64,000 nucleotides of DNA from NCBI GenBank assembly GCA_963662175.1, contig OY759221.1:29437027-29501026 (forward strand), read 5' to 3'. Under the pieces are notes generated by a model. That model was not told the DNA's origin, searched no databases, and was given only the letters and a program-made list of their open reading frames with translations. Shown piece by piece: positions 45,001 through 54,300 of this stretch. How positions within the stretch are numbered: the stretch's first letter is position 1; each line of letters starts with the position of its first letter. This stretch comes from Aradus depressus (taxonomy: Eukaryota > Arthropoda > Insecta > Hemiptera > Aradidae). Made by a program: the position numbers and the translations under genes.

Positions 45001-46556
45001 TATATTGTAGTAATATTTCATGCTGATACATTCTTTATAATGTCGTTAATATTTGACTGAGTTTTATAAGTGTCGTCCTTACATAGTTTTGAATTAACAT
45101 ATAAAATTGTCAATACAATCATTATAACGGCAGTCACATCCTAAACATGTTATCTGCATTTTCTAACATAATAATTTTTGATAGTTCAGTCAACCTTTTC
45201 AAGAATATTAATTTAATAATAATAAATTTTGTGAATATTAGTCAAAGTAAAATGTTTTTATTAGACCCAAAATAGTAATTAATATTTTAAGTACATGCAC
45301 TTTATGTCATCTCAAAAATTAGATTTGTTTAAAAAAAATTGAAATTAAAAATTCAGTTTTCTCAAAACTATGAACTCATTAGATTAGTGAATTTTTGCAG
45401 TAAGCCCACAATATGTTCAGGGAAGCACTCCCATCATAATACATGTGTTATTTATGTTAACTATTCCTTCTGTCAATCAGAATCTTCCTTTTGTAGAACA
45501 TATTTATTGAGTCAACTTCTATATTTAAACATCTAGTGTTTTGACTAGGTGTTTTAATATAGAAGTCGAAACAATAAATATGTTCTATAAAAAGAAGATT
45601 CTGAGTATCAAAAGTAATATTCAATAACCTAAGGAACAGATTATAACGCTAATGATCGGAGTTATGCCAGAAATGACTATTTTTTGATAAAACAAAATAT
45701 AAATGGGAGAAATGATGCTATGCTAATATATCATATATAAATCAGAAATCTCCTTACTCAAACCAAAAATAATTTCAAAACGTTTTTATGACTTGTAGAG
45801 GTATAACAATTTGTTTTTTTAGTGGTTGACGTATGCTCAACTCTTACAATGCCAAATCATGTGTAATAGACGGAAACTTTAATTATGACCTTGAATGGTC
45901 GATTCATTTCGGTTATATTGCACTGTATCTGTATCAAAAATTTGAATGCAAATAAATGCATCCTTATTATCTATCCAATTAATTCTTTTTTTTTTAACAC
46001 ATTTATTTCTGTAAAAGTAAACAAGAATTTTTCGTAGGGGCCCTTATTTTATTTTATCTGGGAACTAAAATAAACTTAAGCACGCCGTCCTTCGAATGGG
46101 ACGTTAAGCGATACTCCCGAGCCTGTACGATGTCAGGTAGTCGTTAAAGGCCCCTGCCCTAGATGAATAAAAATTTAGGGTAGACAAAATTTAGGACTCC
46201 CACAGTAGAGTCGGGCTCATGTCCACCAGAGTGACGAAAGAGCGCTCTGGTAATAGGCGATTTGACCTCGTAGTTGAAGCCCGGGCATGAGTCATAAAAC
46301 TTAACGCAACCTAAAACAAATTCCGATTTCCTTGGTTAATCCAATGAAATTGGAACTTGTTGTAGTTTAGGCGTAAGGCTGGATTTAGTAATTCATATTT
46401 ATATTCTGAAAAAAGTACAACCATTAACAGAACAAGCAAAACCCCCAAAAAAATAAAACTTTATACTGTAAGTTAGAAATTACTAATTATTTTCTGTTTC
46501 AGATTTTAAATGGATCATATTGCTACTTTAATTTGATACTCGCCACGAAGAACTAA
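36056..46556 (+). CDS. Odorant receptor (7tm_6 family), six exons, 381 aa
   Basis: Insect odorant receptors are seven-transmembrane subunits that pair with the co-receptor Orco in olfactory-neuron membranes. Exons: 36056-36434, 37706-38057, 39776-39875, 40065-40169, 41763-41918 and 46503-46556. Every junction is GT-AG and all phases fit, giving 1,146 bp (381 aa plus stop), the usual length for the family. Hydrophobic segments include LLLFISLVSYIL in exon 1, two stretches in exon 2, VCLSGVILVF in exon 3 and TAEIISLFAFTVAA in exon 4. The last exon ends NGSYCYFNLILATKN, like the family's conserved C-terminal helix (S-Y-x-x-F). Intron 2 holds a split 36-bp array with a pogo-like element, intron 4 a 112-bp array, and intron 5 a nested transposon pile. 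The start is the first ATG in the open frame; an upstream exon is not excluded. It is not Orco, whose C-terminus differs. Confidence 0.88.
36650..36845 (-). repeat. SINE2 copy with poly(A) tail, minus (OR intron 1)
   Basis: Reversed SINE2. The T-run near 36637-36652 is the poly(A) tail, followed by body, B box (GAGATTCGAAACC) and A box region (CTCTAGCCCACACGGCCACC). The full element is about 190 bp. Confidence 0.75.
36857..37181 (-). repeat. SINE1, full length, minus (OR intron 1)
   Basis: Complete reversed SINE1 inserted beside the SINE2. The word GATATTAG is found on both sides (about 36849 and after 37181), a probable target-site duplication. Confidence 0.8.
37256..37622 (+). repeat. Element A copy, plus (OR intron 1)
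   Basis: 5'-truncated copy with two modules and the terminal segment 'ggtcgactagttttggagtc' followed by 'gtgattcaccgacgac'. Confidence 0.6.
38080..38293 (+). repeat. 36-bp tandem array, left part (OR intron 2)
   Basis: Six or so units of 36 bp with 'aataggccgaattaaata' and 'cagtagaaatatctaagt'. The array resumes at 39075 after the pogo-like insertion. Confidence 0.85.
38294..39074 (+). mobile_element. pogo/Tigger-like element, internally deleted
   Basis: Terminal inverted repeats of at least 22 bp: left AGTTGACTCGCGATAGTCCG, right its complement, next to TA dinucleotides as in the Tc1/mariner superfamily. Inside are two ends of a jerky/Tigger-type transposase. An N-terminal piece from ATG 38504 (SGSNKRKHKTLTLPEKWEII, a CENP-B-type helix) stops early. 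A C-terminal piece, 38623-39027, begins VEDTLTLCDD and ends KKKQKTITDFFK. The DDE catalytic domain between them is missing, so this is a non-autonomous deletion derivative. Confidence 0.8.
39075..39170 (+). repeat. 36-bp tandem array, right part (OR intron 2)
   Basis: Two to three further units of the same 36-bp repeat, continuing where the left part was broken. Confidence 0.8.
39539..39626 (-). CDS. Candidate antisense exon inside OR intron 2
   Basis: On the minus strand a TAG acceptor, 88 bp of open sequence reading KIPNTSIEDVRQFRARQ then a glutamine-rich tail (KQMQQQESQDE), and a GAAG|GTAATT donor follow each other. The codon texture is unlike the AT-rich intron around it. I found no partner exon and do not recognise the protein. 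It may be part of a nested gene, a captured exon or chance. Confidence 0.25.
40262..41272 (+). repeat. 112-bp tandem array with three-unit higher-order period (OR intron 4)
   Basis: About nine units with GTCGACACAGTGAAGCC at 40262, 40373, 40485, 40597, 40709, 40821, 40930, 41042 and 41154. Two unit-specific variants, CTGCAACTGATAATT (40741, 41074) and GAAACGTATATT (40869, 41202), each recur after 333 bp, so a block of three units was duplicated. Confidence 0.9.
41440..41740 (-). repeat. Element A fragment, minus (OR intron 4)
   Basis: Module phrases 'ctgattccgctgaaaattaa' and 'cgatttggctgaaaataaat' in reverse orientation, ending just 5' of OR exon 5. Confidence 0.5.
41977..42056 (-). repeat. 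Family B end with hammerhead-like remnant (OR intron 5)
   Basis: The outer edge TTCTCCCATTTATTTTTTG is shared with 52241, and in inverted form with about 45700 and 53190. Minus-strand CGAAAC at 42034-42029 is followed by GTTTGTA, the AC-N4-GUH pattern of a short hammerhead stem III, but the CUGAUGA half has decayed here. Confidence 0.4.
42061..42405. mobile_element. Foldback MITE, 345 bp (OR intron 5)
   Basis: Inverted ends of about 26 bp: TTTCTAAAGTGACACAAGTC at 42061 and its complement GACTTGTGTCACTTTAGAAA at 42386-42405. No coding capacity. Confidence 0.65.
42882..44417 (-). pseudogene. Tc1-like transposase, disrupted
   Basis: Would cut and paste its own element through inverted-repeat binding and DDE catalysis. 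Two defects are visible: a frameshift just after GRPRVLT (about 44235), and a foreign block of about 540 bp (roughly 43446-43990) that removes the segment with the first catalytic aspartate between FWSNVI and ECKFNIF. The C-terminal third is well preserved apart from a short slip at the poly-G tract near 43090. The inserted block contains a SINE1 fragment (43903-43988). Confidence 0.8.
43903..43988 (-). repeat. SINE1 fragment inside the Tc1-like element
   Basis: Middle of SINE1, reversed (CTGACATCGTACAGGCTCGG through 'ttattttacctcgcaga'). It belongs to the block that breaks the transposase. Confidence 0.75.
44922..45140 (-). repeat. Element A fragment, minus (OR intron 5)
   Basis: Diverged: 'gcaatgtacttctcaagccc' edge plus one module. 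Truncated. Confidence 0.4.
45409..45725. repeat. Family B palindromic repeat (OR intron 5)
   Basis: Long inverted arms, for example TTCCTTTTGTAGAACATATT near 45487 and its complement near 45578, around a short loop, with the AATGGGAGAAATGATGCT edge at about 45704-45721. A decayed hammerhead-like core lies at 45409-45440. Confidence 0.5.
46038..46317 (+). repeat. SINE1 copy lacking the head (OR intron 5)
   Basis: 5'-truncated SINE1 body and tail. The tail reads CATAAAACTTAACGCAACCTAA, a degenerate form of the CCTAA-repeat tail seen at 12586 and 19498. Confidence 0.75.
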
Positions 46557-46799
46557 TGAAGTTGTTTACTCAAGAGTACAGTGAATAGATAATACAGCAG
46601 TGATATGGACAATTCCGAAGATTAAATACAATTATACCTAATTATAGATCAGATATTGACGAATAAATGCATTCATGATAACTGACATTCATTATTTTTT
46701 ATTTACTGTATGAAATTATAAAGTACGAAGATTTTAATCCTTATCAGTTTCTTCAAAATCGACAAACGAAGTATAGACATCCTTTTTATTTGACGAGTA

Positions 46800-47168
46800 T
46801 TCAACGGAATTTCATGTTTTCCTAAATTGAAAAAAAAAAAAAATCTGTATGTGACTGTGAACATGATAACTCCCGATATGAATGTATCGACGTGAAATTC
46901 AATAAGTGTATTCAAAATCTTCCAAAGACAACACCTATTGTTTTTCAGCCAAACAGATGTGAGAGAAGGGAGGAGGCTTAACACAAAGACTCTTATAACT
47001 GCCGTTGTCATGAATGAATTTACATGACATTTTATATTTAAATATTCTATGTAAGTCAAACATTGAGTTCTAGCCCAAACTCTCGATTGGCTTTGGAGAG
47101 AGAGCGAAAAAGTAATTGATTAATTTGTTTTGGGGTAGTACAAAGACTGCGATTCACTGACGACTTTT
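46800..47168 (+). repeat. Element A copy, plus
   Basis: Copy just 3' of the odorant-receptor gene: the 'gataactcccgatatgaatg' boundary, one module, then the tail 'ttcactgacgactttt'. The receptor's polyadenylation signal is probably AATAAA at about 46661. Confidence 0.55.
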
Positions 47169-48317
47169 ATAATACAGGCGTGTGTTTTTAATATGTGCCG
47201 CAAGATAAAAATCAGATATGTATTCAAATTGTTTCAATCAGTTCCTGTTCAGCTAAAAAAAAAACGAATAAAGAAATTACATTCAACATGTAATGTTCAA
47301 GTAACAATATTTTTAGTGAAAAAATATTTTATTTGTTTAATTAAAGTTTTGGTAAAATTGATGCAATCGGCTTATCATAACTTATGTCATGCACATCTAG
47401 TATATTCACATATCTACATATAATCTGATAAAATTAAAACTTCCCCTATGCTACTTATAGCCGGGGAAGTTAAACGTATGTTTTTAAACATATTGTTTAT
47501 TTCACAAAATGTATTTTGTTTATATCTTTCCGTTTTATTTTATCAATAATATGACTGTGTTACCCTTTTTCTCTTGGATTAATATCGCCTAACTCTCTAC
47601 TCTTTATTGTAGGAATACTAAATTGGAAACTCCTTGAAGACGAATAACAAAAAACTGTTGCCAGGTATATCAGAGGTGTGACATTAATATAATTTTTCGT
47701 TTTCATTTATGAAAATGGCAATCCCCACTAAAAGTGCCTCAATGTGTACAATCTTGCTAATAAACCCCCCCTTCCTGATGGACCATACAAAATAACGAAT
47801 GTATTATTGAAATTGTCGTCGCTTATTTAGCCTTATAATTAATTGTTAGCTCAAAAGAAAAAAGTAATTAAAACTAAAAATATTTTAATATAATATTTGT
47901 ATGTGTTAGTTCCAATATTGAAAGATGAATTTACAAGTGAAAATAAGATGAGGGGGATTTGAATAGTTACTTGTAGGTAGTAGTTCTGAACAATATTTAT
48001 TTTAATTTAATATGTTTTATTAGCTAAATCAATTGTATTGAAATGGAAGTATATTGTTTTTGGGCTAATTCATACGTGAAATTGTCTAAATATGTTACCT
48101 TTCAAATATCTTGTTTAACAAGGAAGTTTATCGGTGAATATAGGAGCTTACCCCATTGCAATGAAGTAACCTGGCAACACTGTTTTGATATTGCCTCTAG
48201 CTTACTTGTGTGATTTATACGTAAACAGTTCAGCCGGTTTGTTAGGCACTTATGTGGCCTTGTCAAGTCTCATATTGTCATGTAAAATCTTAAGTATAAT
48301 ATTTCTCATTTGATTCA
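47169..48317. other. Intergenic region between OR and TPR genes
   Basis: About 1.1 kb, with one short Element A edge at about 47440-47475 (CTTATAGCCGGGGAAGTT) and otherwise no recurring repeat. The end of this stretch (about 48130-48318) may be the 5' non-coding exon of the TPR gene, with donor GATTCAG|GTAATA at 48318/48319. Confidence 0.4.
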
Positions 48318-48390
48318 GGTAATATTTACTGTCATTGTTTCCTAACTTTTATATGTGTATATATATTTTTTTTCAGCTGTCAGAGCTACA

Positions 48391-51300
48391 ATGGTGGATT
48401 ACGATGAAATAAAAGATTTAGAGTGTCCATTTAATTGGAAATTGGATGAAATTGAGCATCGGCGTGATGCTGAAACTACATTGGAAAAAGTAAATGAAAA
48501 AGAAGAAGAATTAGTTCAACCATGGAGTAGGTAAGTCGATGATTTAGTATTGCGACATGTTGCATTCAATTCTCTTACATAGCTCTTCAACTCGAATAAT
48601 TTTCATGAGAAGTATATCTAAAGTTTATTTTCATGACTTTTAAAAATCAATAGGTATAGTAACGAAAAACATTTCGGTCGTGTTTATCTAAGAGATGTTT
48701 ACATTCATTCGTTTTGTATTAGTCAGCACTAAGAGCAGATAACGATATCCTTTAATGATAACTGTTACATGGTGACATAGTTGGCTTTATATTATTGATA
48801 TATTGTCAAATCGATATATGTCTTAATAATTGTTCAGTCTGTCTTGGGATTACATGCTAACAAGAACAATATTACTGCTATTTTATATTGTACTAAACCC
48901 AAAGATGTTGACACCGTATTGTCAACTATTACACTAGATTTTTAACTCATTTGGCAACTAGGTTTGTTTCCTCTGAGCAAAAGTTTTCCTTAAATTTCCA
49001 AATGTTTCCTCTGAAGACAAATTGCCCTTGAGAGTCGACAGATGACTGTGAGAGGATGTCCTCAAATCTGAGGACTTTCGGGTAAATCAAGGAAACGCCT
49101 AAAAATATGAATTTAAAAACTACATTTCAGTAATGTTTTCGGTATGAATTGCAGAAGACCGGACGAACTGTGTCACTTACATACATCGTATTTCACTTTC
49201 AATTTGTTCTACAAAGTGGATTCAATTTTTGTCCGATTTCGGCCTAAATATAATCAGATCTAAGTTATCTCTTCATTCCGTGAAAAAAATCTTGAGCACG
49301 CCGTCCTTCGTATGGGACTTTAAGCGATGGTCCCGAGTCTGTACGTCAGGTACTCGTTACCCCTACCCTAGGTGAATAAAAATTTAGGGTATATAAAAAT
49401 TTAAAACCCCCATAGTAGAGTCGGGCTCATTTCCAGGCTATATGTCTCGTAATTAAAGCCCAGGTATGAGTCATAGTAACTAACTATTCAATTCGAATTT
49501 CAAGTTGATAGCTACAATCGTTTTAGCAGTATATCGGACACCACTTTCCAGACACACGTCATTGTGAAAATGGACAAAACATATTCAGGGAGCCTTGATA
49601 CGTGAAAATCCGTTGAAATCTCGATCACAGATTTCGATTGCACGATTAGAATACTTCTCTATACTATAGGTATATCAATGTAAAAAAGCTTAGACTTTTT
49701 ATAATAAATCTATAAATTGGTTAAGGATACTTTTTTAGTGAATGCTTCAAAACGCACAGAGTTCAATCAAATGGAACTAAGTTTTCTACAAGATATGAAA
49801 TGTATGTATGTAAAAAATTTCATGTCTATGAGTATCCCATCTCGAATTGAATACTTGCGACTTTTGTGCAATATTTCGTAGAAAAGTAAATACTAATAAA
49901 TATTATTTATTGTTCCTGTGCACATGCTTATTCTGTCTCCGTCCTCAGTCGGTGCCTAAATGAGGCTGGTGAATGAGTCACCAGTCTCCAGAAAACTCAG
50001 CGTGACTGCCAACCTGAGGTTAACTGGGTTGGTTTCCCGGAAATTCATGTGCTGCTTGGCGATTTCCCCCCCAACCATCTGAAGAAATTTCGGAATCCCA
50101 TGGCATCTTCCAATCTCAATTTATTTAGAGAGATTATTCCCGAATGCAAGTCCTTCTGATAAGACCTTTTCTTTACACCTTAGATAACAAAAAAATCTAA
50201 GGGCCTCGCCGGGTTTAGAACCCGCGATCTTGGGCACAATAGACAAGTACGCTACTCCTGAGCTATTTGCGTTCTTTCATCACATTGAATATAATATTGT
50301 AACTATATATTTTTAGTTTTTCGGGGCGCCGGTAGCTCAGTGGTATGCCTGCTTGCTTACTGAGCTCAAGATCGTGGATTCGAAACCCGGGCTTGGCCCT
50401 TAGATTATTTTAGTTAATTTGGGAGGTAAAATAAACTGAAGCACGCCGTCCTTCGGATTGGACGTTTCGAGCCTGTACGTCAGGTACTCGTTAAAGACTC
50501 ATACCATATATGAATAAAACTCTAGGGTAGAGTCGGACTCATGGCCACCAGAGTGACGAAAGAGCGCTCAAGTAGTAGGTGATGTGACCTCGTAGTTAAA
50601 GCCCGTGCATGAGACATAATAACTAAGATATTTTTACTTTTTCAGTCTGTGCCTGACCCTGACCAAGGCATATCTGTACTATGAACTTGACAACAATGCT
50701 AAGTGTATTGAACTTCTGAAAGAATGTGAACAACTACTGGAAACTACGCAGGAACCTGTTTTAATCAAGTACAAACTAGCCTTTTCGTCTGTCTTGAATG
50801 GATCAAGAGCATTTATTGCTTACAAAAACTCAACAAAATATGAAGCTAAAGAGGTATATATTTAGTTTTCATTTTCCCAGCTACAGAAAAAAATCTGATG
50901 AGGCTGAAAGTCAATAGATGTCGTTAGAAGGTTCTGGATTCCGGGAGTTACCGTGTTCACAGACGGACAGATATATTTTAAATACATATTTGGAATTTGG
51001 AGGTCGGAATACCGTTGAACTTGGCCGAGGTTGTTTATTTTATCTGGGATCTAAAGTGAACATAAGCACGCCGTCCTTCGGATAGATATAAGCGATGGTC
51101 CCGAGCCTGGTTATCCATCAGCTGTTTTCACGCAAAATAAAGTTATATTTATGTTTACTTCTTCAGCTATACGAAGTGTTGGAGAAGTTAGAATCGGTCA
51201 AAAAAAAGTGGTTTCCGCCCTCTAGATTCCAAATATGTAAAACTAAAATTATGTCTGTGTGTCTGTATATACTATAAGTCCCGATAGAAGGAATATGTCG

Positions 51301-54300
51301 ACACGAAATTTTATATGTGTGATCAGAACCCCATAAGGATAACACCTATCGAATGTCAGCCGAATCGGCCAAAGGCAAAAGGGGGATTAAGGAAGAGGGT
51401 TAACTCAAAATCTCTGATAACTGCCGTTGTAATGAATGCATCGATACAAAACTTCACACATGAACTTAAAACCCCATAAGGACGACATTTATTAATTTTC
51501 AGTGGTATCAGCAGATAATAAGGGGGATTAGAAGGTGTTCTCGACTCAAAAAACATAATAACTTACGAGAGAGAGGAACTCATCGCTTTTCTGAATGGGA
51601 AAAACTGGAATCTGATCTATAACTACGCAAGGGCTACATCTAAATATAGAAATATGTTAATTCAGGAATTTAATTTCTAGGACCCAATCAAACCTCCTTC
51701 CTTCATGTAATTTATGATAATTACCATTAACCCATGTTTAGTTAATTTTATTTGGTTTCTTGTCTTTATTTTATTTTCTCATTATTCGCATTATTATTTT
51801 TGTATGTTTTATGTTTACATATTTCTTAAAGAATTTAACGATGGTTATTTATTCTCTTCATTTATTTATATAAGCTAATATTTTTTGTTTTTCATTATCA
51901 AATATCTGTAACGCCAACTCCGACTGACGGCCTAAATGGCTATAGTCTTAAGTGTTTTTTTTTCTTTCTTTGTATATTTCTTAGAATGATGTTATTTTTC
52001 TTCTTTTAATAAAAAACATTCTATTATATTCTAATAACTTACGATGTAATGAATTTACACGACACAAATTGTAGTATTAGGATTTAGGAGCTCCTATGTA
52101 AGTCAACTATTGAATGTTAGCGTTAACGGTCGACTGGTTTTGGAGTAGAGGCGAAATGTTAATAGATTAATTCCTTTTGGGGAAGTTCATTTCCGGTGAT
52201 TAACCTGTGTTTTTTTTTGTGTGTAAGGAGATTATTAATTCTTGTATTTCTCCCATTTATTTTTTTACTTTTCAGAAAATAGTCATTAACATATGTTAAG
52301 GGAAACACTCTCCTCATCAGGATCTATAACTAGCAGTAATACCCGGCGTTGCCCGGGGAACTTAGATTTTTCTCCCAATATCTTCTATAAGGCTATTCAG
52401 TTCCTCGACAGTACATTCATGATGTTATAATTTTCAATTATTCATACGGAATAAGGCTTATAGTCCTTCAACTGTAGTAACGCTAGCTTTGGAGCTAAAA
52501 CTAATTTATTCAAAAAGATTTCTCATTAATCGTTGCAATGGTTTTCGAGTTTCAAAGATTGCGTGAGTTGGGATGGACCAGGGGTTGATTAAAAAATAGA
52601 CCTTAACCTTCCGGTAGATAAAACTTATCTATTCAAAAAGATTCCTCATTAATCATTGCAGTGGTTTTTGAGTTACAAAGATTGCGTGGGTGGATGCTGG
52701 GATGGACCAGATATTGAGGTACTAATACGCCTATAACCTTCCATAGACGATGACGAACAAATTAAAGAAAAAAATTAATCAAATCCATCAAGCCGTTCGT
52801 GAGTTATAGCGGTACAACGCACAGACATTTTCAGCTTTATTTATATGATACATGTGTAAAGAACATATTTATTGAGTCTACTTCTATTTTTAAACACTTA
52901 GTGAAAACTCAACACAAGGAATAGTTAACCTAAAGAACACGTATTATAGACACTGGTGAGGGGCCATTCATAAATTACGTAAGGCTTTTTTAAAGCTAAT
53001 TTGACCCCCGCACCCCTTGATAAAAAATGATCGTATTGATAAAATAAAAGACAGTTTGAGCAGCTTGTACCCAAGCTTTAAATAATAGTGGATGTAAATA
53101 TGCAGACATGTCAGGTACAATAAATCATGAATGACCCTTGATGGGAATGGTTGTAATTGTTAGTTTTTTAAAAAGGCAAAAAAAATAAATGGGAGAAGTG
53201 ATGCTTTAATAATATATTGTATAAGATTTATTTGTATAGAGAAATAAAATTCTAGTATTTACTGAATATTATTCAAAACACACTTTATCATTACTCTTCA
53301 ATAAATTAATATTTTTTAGTTTGCAAAAAAAGTTGCTCCATATTCAGATTTGAGCAAAGTGCAGAAATCCGGTTTATTGGCATTAAAATCAAATGTTTTC
53401 ATGGAGTTCGGAGTTGGAGGTAAGTTTACTGTTTTTATTTCCTACTTCCTCAGATTTACGAAATAGCTAGTCATTTCTGATATTATATATTCATTTATTA
53501 TATATTATATAGTTAGTTATTATGACTCTTGCCCGGGCTTTAACAACGAGGTCATATCGCCAACTACCAAAGCGCTCTTTCGTCAGTCTGGTGGACTTGA
53601 GTCCGACTCTACTGTGGGTGTCCTAAATTTTGCCTACCCTAAATTTTTATTCACCTAGGGCAGGGGTCTTTAACGAGTACCTGACATCGTACAGGCTCAG
53701 GACCATCGTTTAACGTCCCATCCGAAGGACGGCGTGCTTAAGTTTATTTTACCTCCCAGATAAAATAAACTAAGGGCTTCGGTCGGGGTTCGAACCCACG
53801 ATCACGAGCTCAGAGCATACCACTGAGCTACCGGCGCCCTCAATTCTAGATTCTTCATCTAGCAATTGTACATTATTTGCACAACTGGTCTCTCTAAAGA
53901 CTAAACTATCGAATGTTACACTCAACCAAGGAATAATTCTCAGAATCTAAACGCCCACGATCAACATTATGCCCTTCTTTTAATCCTGTATTTCCCGGAA
54001 CTCTTAATTTCCTCAGGATCCCTTTCCTCAATGGGTTTTTGTCTTTATGTATTGATATTTTTGTCATAATAATTATTATGAAAATAAAATGTTTTTCATA
54101 GACAACTGTTTTTTTATAACCTATTCAAAAGACAAATTTGTAATGCAAATTTGTTTTTGCATGTTTGATAGTTTATGCCTAAAATTTTGGAAAAAAGTGG
54201 ATCACTTGTATGTAGCAAAATATCGAAAAATAATTGTTATTATTTTTTTGTTTAATAATAACAATTATTGATGAAATACTATTAGCAGCCTCAAAAAGTA

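Noticed and set aside
54089..54271. Cysteine-rich 60-residue peptide (venom- or defensin-like)
   Set aside because: No regular cysteine spacing, no signal peptide cleavage context and no splice partners; composition follows the AT-rich intron.
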